A stretch of 64,000 bases of DNA, taken from Sedimentibacter sp. GTDB lineage: Bacteria > Bacillota > Clostridia > Tissierellales > Sedimentibacteraceae. The position numbers and the translations under genes are program-made. Below the pieces are notes generated by a model that saw only the letters and a list, made by a program, of their open reading frames with translations, did no database searches and was not told where the DNA came from. Shown one piece after another: positions 35,731 to 44,739 of the stretch (its first letter is position 1; every line of letters starts with the position of its first letter). Where the stretch lies: the NCBI GenBank assembly GCA_018436705.1, contig JAHDLA010000004.1:1-64000 (forward strand), read 5' to 3'.

Positions 35731-36363
35731 ATGAATATTTTATTTATTAACGGCAGCCCAAAAGTAAATAAAAGTGCATCAGGCATGCTGCTGGATGAGC
35801 TTCGGGATTACATGCAGGATCATGCAATTGTTCAGTATTCGCTAAATGTAAACAAAAAACCGGATTCTCTCTTACTTCAGTCTTTGTCAGAACAGGATAT
35901 CATTGTTATTTCATTTCCTCTTTATGTAGACAGCATTCCATCTCATTTTCTGTATTATCTGACTGAGTTGGAAAATTATTTAAAATATAATTCATCCAAA
36001 GCGGTTGTATATGCAATTATAAACTGCGGATTTTATGAAGGGCATCAGAATCGCCACGCGCTTGAAATATTGAAAATATGGTGCGAAAAAGCAAACCTTA
36101 AATGGGGTCAAGGTATTGGTATAGGTGCAGGCGGCATGCTTGCAGGGCTTGGTAATGTTCCTAAGGGAAAGGGTCCGCGCAAGAATGCATCTGCTGCATT
36201 GTTAGAGCTTGCAAGTAATGCAGCAGAAAAACGAAGCGGAAAAGATATTTATGCTTCGCCGAACTTTCCCCGTTTTCTTTATAAGATTATGGGAGATATT
36301 GGATGGCGGACTCAGGCTAAGCGGAACGGACTTAAAACAAAGGATATTTTTTTGCAGAGATAA
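35731..36363 (+). CDS. NAD(P)H-dependent FMN reductase-like flavodoxin-fold protein
   Basis: 210 residues. MNILFINGSPKVNKSASGML is the FMN-phosphate loop, FPLYVDSIPSHFLYYL the second flavin loop and INCGFYEGHQNRHALEILKIWCEKANL the third. It begins on the base after the stop of the preceding gene, with GGGAGGT upstream inside that gene. The pair may act as two halves of one redox system. Acceptors of the electrons are unknown. Confidence 0.8.
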   Translation: MNILFINGSPKVNKSASGMLLDELRDYMQDHAIVQYSLNVNKKPDSLLLQSLSEQDIIVISFPLYVDSIPSHFLYYLTELENYLKYNSSKAVVYAIINCGFYEGHQNRHALEILKIWCEKANLKWGQGIGIGAGGMLAGLGNVPKGKGPRKNASAALLELASNAAEKRSGKDIYASPNFPRFLYKIMGDIGWRTQAKRNGLKTKDIFLQR

Positions 36364-36366
36364 TCA

Positions 36367-36420
36367 ATGGAACACTGTAATAATATCAGATGCTTAAACT
36401 GCAAATGGAATAACTGTTAA
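36367..36420 (+). CDS. Candidate 17-residue cysteine-rich peptide
   Basis: ATG to TAA encodes MEHCNNIRCLNCKWNNC, with four cysteines (C-x4-C-x2-C-x4-C), three bases after the flavodoxin-fold gene. No strong ribosome binding site is seen (GCAGAGATAATCA), but coupling to the preceding stop is possible. Four regularly spaced cysteines in 17 codons is unlikely by chance; it could be a metal-binding micro-protein or a fragment of a DUF1540-like gene. Confidence 0.3.
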   Translation: MEHCNNIRCLNCKWNNC

Positions 36421-36507
36421 ATAATGCTCTCTTATTAAAAATTAAATTAACTAAGGCTTCGTTTATAATTTCTATTTTTGCATAACCTATTTGAGAGGTG
36501 AGATGAA

Positions 36508-37962
36508 ATGGAATCAATTTGGATTAAAACATCCAGTCAGCCGGATTACGGTACATTGCAGGGAAATTATTCAACAGAAGCAGCGGTAATAGGTGGAGGC
36601 TTGGCCGGAATATTAACGGGATATTTTTTGCAGCAGAGTAACGTGAAGACTATTATTATAGAAGCCGATGAAATCGGGCATGGTCAGACGAAAAATACTA
36701 CCGCAAAGATAACATCGCAGCATAACTTAATTTATAATAAGCTATTGGAGAACTTCGGCAAAAAGAAAGCAGAACAATATGCAATGGCAAACCAGCAGGC
36801 TATTGACCAGTATCGTTATATAGTTTCAAAAGAAGCCGGAGATTGTTTTTTTGAAGAACTGCCTGCTTACTTGTATTCAACAAATCATCAAGATATTCCA
36901 GTGCTTGAGAAGGAAGTACGAGCGGCAGAAAAGCTTGGTATTCTTTCAATGTTTACTAAAAATACCACCCTGCCGTTTGAAGTAGCAGGTGCAGTGAAAT
37001 TTTCTAATCAGGCGCAGTTCCATCCCTTAAGGTTTTTGGAGGCTATTTCTAGAAATCTTACTGTTTTTGAACACACAAGGGCAGAGAAAGTAGAAGGCAA
37101 TCGCATTTTAACCGACAAAGGAATCATTACGGCAAAACATATTATTTTTGCCACTCATTTTCCTTTTATTAATGCACCAGGTTATTATTTTGCAAGAATG
37201 CATCAAGAGCGCAGCTACGTCCTCGCTGTTGAGGGAGTCCCCAAACTTGATGGGATGTATCTTGGTATAGAAGACAAAGGGTTATCATTCAGAAGCTTTA
37301 ACAACGTGATTCTTCTAGGAGGAGGCAGTCACCGTACAGGAGAAAATTCCGCCGGTGGGAAATATAAAACTCTACGAGAAAAAGCATCAGAATTTTATCC
37401 CAAGGGCATAGAAATAGGTCATTGGTCTGCACAGGATTGCATGACTTTAGATGGCATACCATATATAGGGCAGTTTTCTCGTTCAACTCCAAATTGGTAC
37501 GTTGCTACCGGGTTCGGTAAATGGGGCATGACTGGCAGCATGGTTTCTGCAATGATAATTTCTGATTTAATTACGGAAAGAGAAAATTCATATAGTGAAC
37601 TGTTTTCACCTTTGCGTTTCACACCCTCATCTTCTGTAAAAAATTTAACTTCAAATCTAGGTCAGGCTGTAAAAGGAATATCAAGGCAGGCGCTTTTAAT
37701 TTCAGCTACAGATTTAGATGATTTGCCTGTCGGGCATGGAGGAATAATTAAAAAGGAAGGAGAAAACATAGGGGTGTATAAGGATGAAAATGGAAGAATC
37801 TATTCTGTTTCAACAAAATGCCCACACCTTGGATGTCAATTGGAATGGAATCCAGACGAAAAAAGCTGGGACTGCCCATGCCACGGCTCTAGATTTGATT
37901 ATAAAGGCAATATTTTAGATAATCCAGCACAAATAAATTTGGAGACATCTGAACATGAATAA
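36508..37962 (+). CDS. FAD-dependent oxidoreductase (DadA-like) with C-terminal Rieske domain
   Basis: 484 residues. The dinucleotide fold is AAVIGGGLAGILTGYFLQQ (about 24-45), the DAO-type barrel continues to about 380 with TGFGKWGMTGSMVSAM as the second FAD contact. A Rieske [2Fe-2S] domain of about 95 residues ends the protein, with ligands in CPHLGC and CPCHGS (Cys-x-His ... Cys-x2-His). Such fusions oxidise amines or similar substrates and pass electrons through the cluster. The last 8 bases overlap the following gene. ATG follows GAGAGGTGAGATGAA. Located downstream of the TetR-controlled flavoproteins but with a 144-base gap. Confidence 0.92.
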   Translation: MESIWIKTSSQPDYGTLQGNYSTEAAVIGGGLAGILTGYFLQQSNVKTIIIEADEIGHGQTKNTTAKITSQHNLIYNKLLENFGKKKAEQYAMANQQAIDQYRYIVSKEAGDCFFEELPAYLYSTNHQDIPVLEKEVRAAEKLGILSMFTKNTTLPFEVAGAVKFSNQAQFHPLRFLEAISRNLTVFEHTRAEKVEGNRILTDKGIITAKHIIFATHFPFINAPGYYFARMHQERSYVLAVEGVPKLDGMYLGIEDKGLSFRSFNNVILLGGGSHRTGENSAGGKYKTLREKASEFYPKGIEIGHWSAQDCMTLDGIPYIGQFSRSTPNWYVATGFGKWGMTGSMVSAMIISDLITERENSYSELFSPLRFTPSSSVKNLTSNLGQAVKGISRQALLISATDLDDLPVGHGGIIKKEGENIGVYKDENGRIYSVSTKCPHLGCQLEWNPDEKSWDCPCHGSRFDYKGNILDNPAQINLETSEHE

Positions 37963-38839
37963 CTCTTTAAATATAAGACAAAAAGGTTATTTCGAAGGGT
38001 GGTACTTTAAGCAGCAGGGCATGGAGCATACAGTTGCATTTATTCCTGCTTTTCATACAGACAATAAAGGGTATCCTGGAGCATCATTGCAGATAATTAC
38101 TGATAATTTTACATATAATTTTAACTTTCCTGCTCAGATGCTCCGCGTAAACAGAAAAAAATTTACTATTGAGCTTGGAAAAAATATTTTTTCTAAATAT
38201 GGATGTAAAATTAATTTGGAGTCAAAAGAATGTTCGGCACATGGAAACATACGTTTCGGACCATTGTTACCGCCTGTCTATGACATAATGGGACCGTTTT
38301 GTTTTGTGCCTTTTATGGAGTGTCGTCACAGCGTATTCAGCGTTTACCACAGGGTGGACGGTGAAGTTTTAATCAATGGCAGGAATTATTATTTTGAAAA
38401 TGCAGCGGGGTATATTGAGGGAGACAGAGGACGCTCTTTTCCAAAAGGTTATATCTGGACGCAATGCTCTTGGAATGAAAACAGTATAATGATTTCTGTA
38501 GCTGAAATTCCATTTGGTCTCTTTAAGTTTGTAGGGTGCATAGGAATTATACTTTTTAACGGAAAAGAGTATCGCATAGCTACATATTGTGGAGCTAAGG
38601 TTATGAAAATCGGCAACAACTTCATTAGTTTGAAACAGGGATCTATTATATTGGAAATAAAGCTTTTGTATAGCAACAGTTTTTTGCTTAATGCACCTCA
38701 GTCAGGAATTATGACAAGAAAGATAAGAGAAAGTGCAGCATGCCGCGTAAGGTATACGTGCTATTGGGACAATGAAGTACTTTTTGATTTTGTAAGTGAT
38801 AGAGCAAGTTTTGAAAATAATTGGCAGGGTGCACGGTAA
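37955..38839 (+). CDS. Tocopherol cyclase-like protein
   Basis: 294 residues. The opening GYFEGWYFKQQG is the hallmark of the tocopherol cyclase family, and the rest (SLQIITDNFTYNFNFP, YIEGDRGRSFPKGYIWTQCSW) follows that beta-barrel-like fold. Plants and cyanobacteria use it to make vitamin E; bacterial homologues in anaerobes have no known reaction. It overlaps the Rieske-FAD gene by 8 bases, so the two are translationally coupled and may act on the same lipid or quinone-like compound, which is speculation. Confidence 0.8.
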   Translation: MNNSLNIRQKGYFEGWYFKQQGMEHTVAFIPAFHTDNKGYPGASLQIITDNFTYNFNFPAQMLRVNRKKFTIELGKNIFSKYGCKINLESKECSAHGNIRFGPLLPPVYDIMGPFCFVPFMECRHSVFSVYHRVDGEVLINGRNYYFENAAGYIEGDRGRSFPKGYIWTQCSWNENSIMISVAEIPFGLFKFVGCIGIILFNGKEYRIATYCGAKVMKIGNNFISLKQGSIILEIKLLYSNSFLLNAPQSGIMTRKIRESAACRVRYTCYWDNEVLFDFVSDRASFENNWQGAR

Positions 38840-38845
38840 TGGCAA

Positions 38846-38889
38846 CAAGCTTCATGGAGACTATATGGCTCTTTTGGAGCTTTTTTTAT
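38846..38889 (+). terminator. Terminator after the tocopherol cyclase-like gene
   Basis: Outer AAGCT/AGCTT and inner GGCTC-TTTTG-GAGCT pairs precede an uninterrupted T7 run, then ATT. Confidence 0.7.
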
Positions 38890-38931
38890 TAATTAAAAAA
38901 GAGATAAATATGCTAACTTCTAAAAAGTTAA

Positions 38932-38988
38932 TTGAAAAAAATATTTATATGTGCTAATATAAAATAAGCAAAAGCTTATAATATAAGC
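38932..38988 (+). promoter_or_regulatory. psuK promoter with perfect 15-bp palindrome
   Basis: -35 TTGAAA (38932-38937), 17 bases, -10 TAATAT (38955-38960). Fourteen bases further lies GCTTATAATATAAGC (38974-38988), a perfect palindrome covering about +8 to +22. PsuK carries an N-terminal winged helix, so it may bind this site and regulate its own operon. Confidence 0.7.
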
Positions 38989-39010
38989 AAATATTAGTTC
39001 GGAGGAATTA

Positions 39011-40105
39011 ATGACTAACAGAGAGCAAGAAATATTTGATTTAATAAAAAAAAATCCAATGATTTCTCAAAATGAAATAGGAGAATTACTTGGAATAACC
39101 CGATCATCTGTTGCGGTGCACATAACGAATCTTATTAAAAAGGGAAAAATACTTGGAAAGGGATACGTTGTAAAGGAAAATCCATATGTCACAGTAATAG
39201 GCGGTGTCAATATTGATATACACGGCATCCCTAAAAACAGGTTGATTCCTGGGGATTCAAATATAGGGATTGTTAAAATGTCACTTGGAGGAGTTGGCAG
39301 GAATATAGGTGAAAATCTTGTAAGACTAGGTATAGATACAAAACTTATAAGTGTTTTGGGCGATGACATCTACGGCAGTAAAATACTTGAAGAATCAGAT
39401 GAAATGGGGTTGGATATGAAAGATTGTCTCATACTGAAGGGTGAAAGCACATCTACATATCTTGCGGTTCTTGATGAAACTCATGATATGTCTGTAGCCA
39501 TATCCAGTATGGACATATATGAAAGAATGACAGTTGAATTTATTAAAGAAAAAAAACATGTCATTGATAATTCTGAAATTTGTATTTTGGATACTAATAT
39601 TCCGGTAAATGTTATTGAATATCTTTTAAGTAACCATAGAAATACAGATTTCTTTCTAGATACGGTGTCTACTGCGAAGGCTAAAAAAGTTAAGAATTTA
39701 TTGGGTAGTATTAATACACTAAAGACAAACAGAATTGAATCCGAAGCTGTGACTGGAATTGAAATTAACTGTGAAGACGGATTGAAAAGAAATTTCGAAT
39801 ACCTTTTAAACAAAGGTATTAAAAGGGTGTTTATTACGTTTGGGAAAAAGGGTGTATTTTACAGTGAGGGATCTGGGATGAAGCATGTGGCTGCAAATAA
39901 CATAAATCCTGTTAATACCACAGGAGCAGGTGATGCTTTTATGGCAGCTTTGGTTTATTCTCATATTAATAATAAAAATATAAATGAAAGTGCAGCAATA
40001 GCTACAGCTGCGTCAGTAATAGCACTTTCTCACGAAAACACCATAAACCCGAACATGTCTGTAGAAAGTATAAATTCAAAAGTTAAGGAGCTTAAATTAT
40101 GTTAG
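39011..40105 (+). CDS. psuK: Pseudouridine kinase with N-terminal winged-helix domain (PfkB family)
   Basis: 364 residues. Residues 1-58 are a MarR/Lrp-like winged helix ([31 protein letters not shown]). The PfkB sugar-kinase fold follows: [28 protein letters not shown] and the catalytic [17 protein letters not shown] with the aspartate base. Paired with psuG it phosphorylates pseudouridine to its 5'-phosphate. The HTH-kinase fusion suggests a substrate-sensing self-regulator. ATG follows CGGAGGAATTA; psuG overlaps by seven bases. Confidence 0.92.
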   Translation: MTNREQEIFDLIKKNPMISQNEIGELLGITRSSVAVHITNLIKKGKILGKGYVVKENPYVTVIGGVNIDIHGIPKNRLIPGDSNIGIVKMSLGGVGRNIGENLVRLGIDTKLISVLGDDIYGSKILEESDEMGLDMKDCLILKGESTSTYLAVLDETHDMSVAISSMDIYERMTVEFIKEKKHVIDNSEICILDTNIPVNVIEYLLSNHRNTDFFLDTVSTAKAKKVKNLLGSINTLKTNRIESEAVTGIEINCEDGLKRNFEYLLNKGIKRVFITFGKKGVFYSEGSGMKHVAANNINPVNTTGAGDAFMAALVYSHINNKNINESAAIATAASVIALSHENTINPNMSVESINSKVKELKLC

Positions 40106-41016
40106 AAAAATATTTGGAAATTAACCCTGAAGTGAAGGAAGCAATAGAAAACGGAAAGCCTGTAGTAGCGCTTGAATCAACGATTATATCCCATGGTATG
40201 CCTTATCCAAGAAATGTGGAAACAGCTTTGAAAGTTGAAAAAATAATAAGGGACAAAAATGCAGTACCTGCAACTATTGCAATTTTAAACGGAAAACTAA
40301 AAGCAGGACTTACAAAGGATGAAATTGAATATCTGGGTAAAGCAGAGGGTGTTATTAAAACGTCAAGGAGAGATATACCGTTTATTGTTTCAAAGAAGTT
40401 GGACGGTGCCACAACAGTTGCTTCTACTATGATTATTGCTGAACTGGCAGGAATAAGGGTGTTTGCAACAGGAGGAATAGGAGGAGTTCACAGAGGCGCA
40501 TCTGAAACATTTGACATTTCTGCAGATTTGGAAGAACTTGCTCGTACAAATGTTGCTGTTGTTTGTGCAGGTGCTAAGTCTATTCTCGATATTGGTTTGA
40601 CATTGGAATACCTTGAAACACACGGAGTGCCTGTTGCAGGGTACAGAACAACGGAAATGCCGGCCTTTTATACAAGGAAAAGCGGATTCAGTGTAGATTA
40701 CAGAGTGGAAACTCCAGAGGAAATAGCACGTGCTTTAAAAGCTAAGTGGAATTTAGGCCTCAAAGGTGGAATGGTTATTGCAAATCCTATAGAAGAAGAA
40801 TATCAAATGAATTATGATATAATCACCGATGCCATTGAAAATGCCCTTAAAGATGCTGAGAAGAATGGTATAAGGGGTAAGGAATCAACACCGTTTCTAT
40901 TGGCGAAAGTAAAGGAAATAACCGGAGGAGACAGCCTAGAGTCAAACATAAAATTAGTATACAACAATGCGCGTCTGGGGGCAGATATTGCAGTTGAGCT
41001 TTCCAGGTTGTCTTAA
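40099..41016 (+). CDS. psuG: Pseudouridine-5'-phosphate glycosidase
   Basis: 305 residues, full length. [23 protein letters not shown]-like region replaced by [25 protein letters not shown], and [25 protein letters not shown] are family blocks. The enzyme splits the C-C bond of pseudouridine monophosphate to uracil and ribose 5-phosphate, salvaging modified RNA. AAGGAG inside psuK serves as its ribosome binding site, and the genes overlap, so kinase and glycosidase are made together. The released uracil could leave or enter through the permease at 58440. Confidence 0.96.
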   Translation: MLEKYLEINPEVKEAIENGKPVVALESTIISHGMPYPRNVETALKVEKIIRDKNAVPATIAILNGKLKAGLTKDEIEYLGKAEGVIKTSRRDIPFIVSKKLDGATTVASTMIIAELAGIRVFATGGIGGVHRGASETFDISADLEELARTNVAVVCAGAKSILDIGLTLEYLETHGVPVAGYRTTEMPAFYTRKSGFSVDYRVETPEEIARALKAKWNLGLKGGMVIANPIEEEYQMNYDIITDAIENALKDAEKNGIRGKESTPFLLAKVKEITGGDSLESNIKLVYNNARLGADIAVELSRLS

Positions 41017-41085
41017 CGTAAAAAGGTTAGCTATAATTTATAACATTTATTTATATTGACTGGTTTTTTTATAGAAATCATTAAT

Positions 41086-41114
41086 TTGACTGCGTTTTCT
41101 TAAAATGCTAAAAT
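41086..41114 (+). promoter_or_regulatory. SigA-type promoter of the amino-acid ABC transporter
   Basis: -35 TTGACT (41086-41091), 17 bases, -10 TAAAAT (41109-41114), 54 bases before the binding-protein start. Confidence 0.75.
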
Positions 41115-41167
41115 TTGTAGTGGAGTTAATTTTTTACAAGTTACAATAAAACTACAAGAGGTGGATT

Positions 41168-41983
41168 ATGAACTATAAAAAATTATTTGCAGCATTGTTA
41201 GCTTGCTTAATGGTATTAGGTTTAGCTGCTTGCGCAGACAAGGAAACGTCAGAAATACCGTCAAACACTGAAAGCGAAGCAGAAAAAACAAAAATTGTTG
41301 TAGGTACATCTGCTTCGTATGCTCCTTGGGCATATCAGGAAAATGACGAAGTTAAAGGGTTTGAAATTGACATATGGAAAGAAATAGCTAAAAGAAATAA
41401 TTATGAATTAGAATTTAAATTAGGGCAATTCAGCGGATTGGTAGGCATGCTGGATGCAGGTGAAATCGATACTGTTGCACACCAAATGTCTATCACTGCT
41501 GAAAGAGAAGAAAAGTATTATTTTACAGAACCATATGCATACAGTTATTATGACTTATTTGTAAAAGAGGACAGTTCTTATAAAACTAAGGACGATTTGG
41601 AAGGCCATAGAGTTGGATGCTGGCTTGGAGGCAACGGAGAAGCAACTTTAAGGAAGATTAATGAAGAAAATGACTTGAACTTTGAAGTCGTTACTTACGA
41701 TGGGGCATCAATAGAAAACGAAGTAGTTATCGGGCGTCTAGAAGCATTGTGGCAGGGCGAAATTAAAACAAAGACAACTGTAGAAGAAAATAATTTGGAC
41801 CTTAGACAATTAAATGAAAAATTAGTTTATGAAGTTAATGCATACCCTTTCAGAAAGGATGATGAAGGAAAAACTATTTCTGAGGAGGTAGCAGCAACGA
41901 TTAAAGCCATGAGGGAAGATGGAACATTGGCGGAATTATCAAAATTATGGTTTAATATAGATACGACTGAACCGGGAGAATAG
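41168..41983 (+). CDS. Amino-acid ABC transporter substrate-binding lipoprotein
   Basis: 271 residues. A lipoprotein signal peptide ends in the lipobox GLAAC (lipid-bearing cysteine at residue 22). The family-3 solute-binding fold follows: VVGTSASYAPWAYQENDEVKGFEIDIWKEIAKR, AHQMSITAEREEKYYFTEPYAY and VGCWLGGNGEATLR. It captures a polar amino acid, perhaps cystine or glutamine-type, outside the membrane and hands it to the permease encoded next. ATG follows AGAGGTGGATT. Exact ligand unknown. Confidence 0.93.
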   Translation: MNYKKLFAALLACLMVLGLAACADKETSEIPSNTESEAEKTKIVVGTSASYAPWAYQENDEVKGFEIDIWKEIAKRNNYELEFKLGQFSGLVGMLDAGEIDTVAHQMSITAEREEKYYFTEPYAYSYYDLFVKEDSSYKTKDDLEGHRVGCWLGGNGEATLRKINEENDLNFEVVTYDGASIENEVVIGRLEALWQGEIKTKTTVEENNLDLRQLNEKLVYEVNAYPFRKDDEGKTISEEVAATIKAMREDGTLAELSKLWFNIDTTEPGE

Positions 41984-42673
41984 GTGAAATTTGTGAACTT
42001 TGACTTTGATTTTGTTATAAAATTAATACCAATTATGTTTAAATACAGCGGTGTTACATTGAAGTTGTCAGTACTGGCTATACTGTGCGGGCTGACGTTG
42101 GCGTTTTTAATAGCACTGACCTTATATGCTAAGGTGCCTGTATTAAGCCATTTTTTTAAACTGTACATATCTTTTTTCAGAGGTACGCCGCTAATGTCAC
42201 AGTTGTTTTGTTTTTACTTTGGCGTTATCCCGTTATTTCCGGAGTTAATTTTAAAAGTATCATCGTTTCATGCCGCATTGGTTGTTCTTAGTCTCGCAAG
42301 TTCGGCATATATGGCAGAATCTTTGCGCGGAGCCATGACATCTGTGCATAAAGGCCAAATGGAAGCTGCACAATCAATAGGCATGACATATATGCAGTCA
42401 ATGTTGAGAATAATATTGCCTCAAGCGGTTAGAGTTGCGATACCTACACTTTTCAGCAGTTTTATAAATATAGTTAAGGACACATCATTGGTTTTTGCAA
42501 TTGGGGTGAAGGAAATGATGGCAACTGCGCAGCTTGAAGGGTCTTCGGGATACAGATATTTAGAGGCATATATATGTGTATTATTTATGTATTGGGGTAT
42601 AACGGCCGTATTGGGGTTTGTTCAAAAAAGAACAGAAGTGCACTTTTGTAAATCGGTAGGTGAAAGAATTTGA
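41984..42673 (+). CDS. Amino-acid ABC transporter permease
   Basis: 229 residues, about five membrane segments, HisM/ArtM type. The EAA loop is ESLRGAMTSVHKGQMEAAQSIGMTYMQSMLR-IILPQA (shown in parts: SVHKGQMEAAQSIGM, IILPQAVRVAIP), where the ATPase docks. Starts on the base after the binding-protein stop with GTG 41984, or possibly GTG 41993. The reading then overlaps the ATPase gene by four bases. One permease gene implies a homodimer channel. Confidence 0.93.
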   Translation: MKFVNFDFDFVIKLIPIMFKYSGVTLKLSVLAILCGLTLAFLIALTLYAKVPVLSHFFKLYISFFRGTPLMSQLFCFYFGVIPLFPELILKVSSFHAALVVLSLASSAYMAESLRGAMTSVHKGQMEAAQSIGMTYMQSMLRIILPQAVRVAIPTLFSSFINIVKDTSLVFAIGVKEMMATAQLEGSSGYRYLEAYICVLFMYWGITAVLGFVQKRTEVHFCKSVGERI

Positions 42674-43419
42674 TACAATTAAAAAACATTCATAAAAGTT
42701 TTGGCGATTTAGGAGTGCTTAAAGGAATTAATCTTGATATCAAACAGGGCGAAGTAGTGTCAATTATAGGTCCGTCAGGAACAGGTAAATCAACTCTCTT
42801 ACGCTGCATAAACTGCTTGGAAAAAGCTGATGATGGTGAGATTAGCATAGGAGATCATTCGGTAGATATTAAAAATATAAAAAATGCCGACAAACTGTGG
42901 CTGAGGCGTAACACAGCAATGGTTTTCCAAGGATTTTATTTGTTTAATAACAAGACCGCGTTGAAAAATATAACTGAAGGTTTAATTGTAGTCAAAAAAA
43001 TGGAAAAGTCTAAAGCCTACAAAAAAGGTATGGAGATATTGGAACAGACAGGTTTGTTGGAAAAAGCCAATGAATATCCTCCAAATTTATCAGGGGGGCA
43101 GCAACAACGCGTTGCAATAGGACGAGCAATGGCACTGGAACCGGAGATACTTCTATTTGATGAACCAACGTCAGCGTTGGATCCCGAATTGGTTAATGAG
43201 GTGCTGGTTTTAATTAAAAAATTAGCCAATCAGAAAAAGACGATGCTGGTTGTTACTCATGAAATTAATTTTGCCAGAAATGTTTCTGATAGAGTTTGCT
43301 TTATGGATCAAGGCATAATTGTTGAGCAGGGTAATTCAAAAGAAGTTATTGATAATCCGCAAAACGAAAGGACCAAACAATTTTTAAGCAAAATTCAAAG
43401 TCGCTGTGATGTAGAATAA
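42670..43419 (+). CDS. Amino-acid ABC transporter ATP-binding protein
   Basis: 249 residues. Walker A GPSGTGKST, Q-loop VFQGFYLF, signature LSGGQQQRVAIGRAMA, Walker B LLFDEPTSALD and the switch histidine in VVTHEINFA are complete. It is the energising subunit of the importer with the two preceding gene products. It begins with TTG 42670, whose last two bases overlap the permease TGA stop; GGTGAAAG serves as ribosome binding site. Confidence 0.95.
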   Translation: MIQLKNIHKSFGDLGVLKGINLDIKQGEVVSIIGPSGTGKSTLLRCINCLEKADDGEISIGDHSVDIKNIKNADKLWLRRNTAMVFQGFYLFNNKTALKNITEGLIVVKKMEKSKAYKKGMEILEQTGLLEKANEYPPNLSGGQQQRVAIGRAMALEPEILLFDEPTSALDPELVNEVLVLIKKLANQKKTMLVVTHEINFARNVSDRVCFMDQGIIVEQGNSKEVIDNPQNERTKQFLSKIQSRCDVE

Positions 43420-43531
43420 AAACTAATTTTACATTTCACTTAATACAAAGGCAGAGCCACATCCAATCAAAAGTAAATATAAGTAAAAAAATATGCTGTA
43501 TACAGAATTTGTTGAAGATGTTTACAGACAT

Positions 43532-43575
43532 AAAGAGCAAAGGCGTTCCGAAATTCGGAGACTTTGCTCTTTCTT
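43532..43575 (+). terminator. Terminator of the ABC transporter operon
   Basis: Long stem AAAGAGCAAAG / CTTTGCTCTTT with an inner TCCGAA/TTCGGA stem. The rest of the 281-base spacer before the sigma factor gene holds nothing else recognisable. Confidence 0.88.
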
Positions 43576-43700
43576 ATTATAATTGAAACTATTAGTTGCT
43601 ATGTTTTGAACGTAATGTAGTTGTTATAAATTTTTCAAAAAATATGCAGTAATTTATATTTATAATACGTTATAATGAGTGTAGAGAAAGGAGGGGAGGT

Positions 43701-44264
43701 ATGGAAAGTGAAAAACTGCTGATAAAAGAATCTATTCAAGGCAGCGATCAGGCTTTTGCAGAAATAGTCCATAATTACAAAAATTATGTTTTTGCTATTG
43801 TACTTAATTTTATAAAAGACTACGGAGAAGCAGAGAATGTTGCCCAGGAAGTGTTCCTGCAAATCTATATCGCTCTTCCTTCATATAGCAGCGAAAATTT
43901 TAAGGGATGGATTGGAAAAATAGCGGCAAACAAGTCAATTGACTGGATACGTAAAAAGAAATCAAAATTTAATGAAAAGGTGATTGAGGATGCAGGAAGT
44001 ATTATTGACATGAAAGATATTCAATCAAAGGATAATCCGGAATCGTTTATAATTGACAATGAAAGAAAAGAATTGCTGATTAATGCTTTGAGCAGCATCC
44101 CAGAGATTTATAGAACTGTAGTGGAAAAATTTTATTTTGAGGAAAAGTCTTATGAAGAAATTGCTCTAGAAGAAAATGCACCTGTTAAAACCATAGCTTC
44201 AAGGCTGTATAGGGCAAAATTATTATTAAAAACGAAATGGAGGGAAGAAAATGAAGCATTATGA
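43701..44264 (+). CDS. RNA polymerase sigma factor, ECF type
   Basis: 187 residues. Region 2 (about 15-90) has the ENVAQEVFLQIYIALPSY core and KGWIGKIAANKSIDWIRKKK; region 4 (about 125-183) has IPEIYRTVVEKFYFEEKSYEEIALEENAPVKT split by an HTH. It is made with its regulator: the next gene begins within its end and encodes a zinc-finger anti-sigma factor. ATG follows GGAGGGGAGGT. A TATAAT lies at 43671-43676 with no good -35; an ECF-autoregulated promoter is likely but not identified. Signal unknown, probably envelope stress from the membrane proteins that follow. Confidence 0.93.
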   Translation: MESEKLLIKESIQGSDQAFAEIVHNYKNYVFAIVLNFIKDYGEAENVAQEVFLQIYIALPSYSSENFKGWIGKIAANKSIDWIRKKKSKFNEKVIEDAGSIIDMKDIQSKDNPESFIIDNERKELLINALSSIPEIYRTVVEKFYFEEKSYEEIALEENAPVKTIASRLYRAKLLLKTKWREENEAL

Positions 44265-44739
44265 TTATATTGAATGGCTTTTGTACAAAAATAATATGCT
44301 GTCTGAAGAAAAAGCTGAAGAAATGGAACAGCATTTATACAGATGTGATACATGTTTGGAAATTTTTCTATCCCTTATTGATGAAAATGAAGAAAAGCAT
44401 GCTGCTGAGCTTGTTCCTGATAATTTTGAAGCAGATGTAATGAAAAGCTTGAATAAACCTGAAAATTTAAAACCAAAAAATAAAAATATAAAAAAACAAT
44501 TTAATTATCAGTTTGTTTACTACGCTGCAGTTGCATCGGTAACTATTATATTAACTTTTACAGGTTTTTATACTACACTTGTTGGTGCAGTGCCAAAACT
44601 TTCGGCTTCAGTACAGACATCGGAGGGAAAAAGCAACATTGTTGCTCAACTTTCTGACAGTATAGTCAGTACAACATCCGGACTTATAGCCGGAATCGAA
44701 AATAATCACAGAAATAATGGAGGGATAAATAATGAATGA
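44251..44739 (+). CDS. Anti-sigma factor, zinc-finger transmembrane type
   Basis: 162 residues. Cytoplasmic N-terminal zinc-binding motif HLYRCDTC (His-x3-Cys-x2-Cys, about 28-35) as in the ZAS family, a linker, one membrane segment (about 90-110, FVYYAAVASVTIILTFTGFY) and a short outer domain. Holds the ECF sigma factor inactive until a signal. It overlaps the sigma gene by 14 bases and the next gene by 8. Confidence 0.88.
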   Translation: MKHYDYIEWLLYKNNMLSEEKAEEMEQHLYRCDTCLEIFLSLIDENEEKHAAELVPDNFEADVMKSLNKPENLKPKNKNIKKQFNYQFVYYAAVASVTIILTFTGFYTTLVGAVPKLSASVQTSEGKSNIVAQLSDSIVSTTSGLIAGIENNHRNNGGINNE

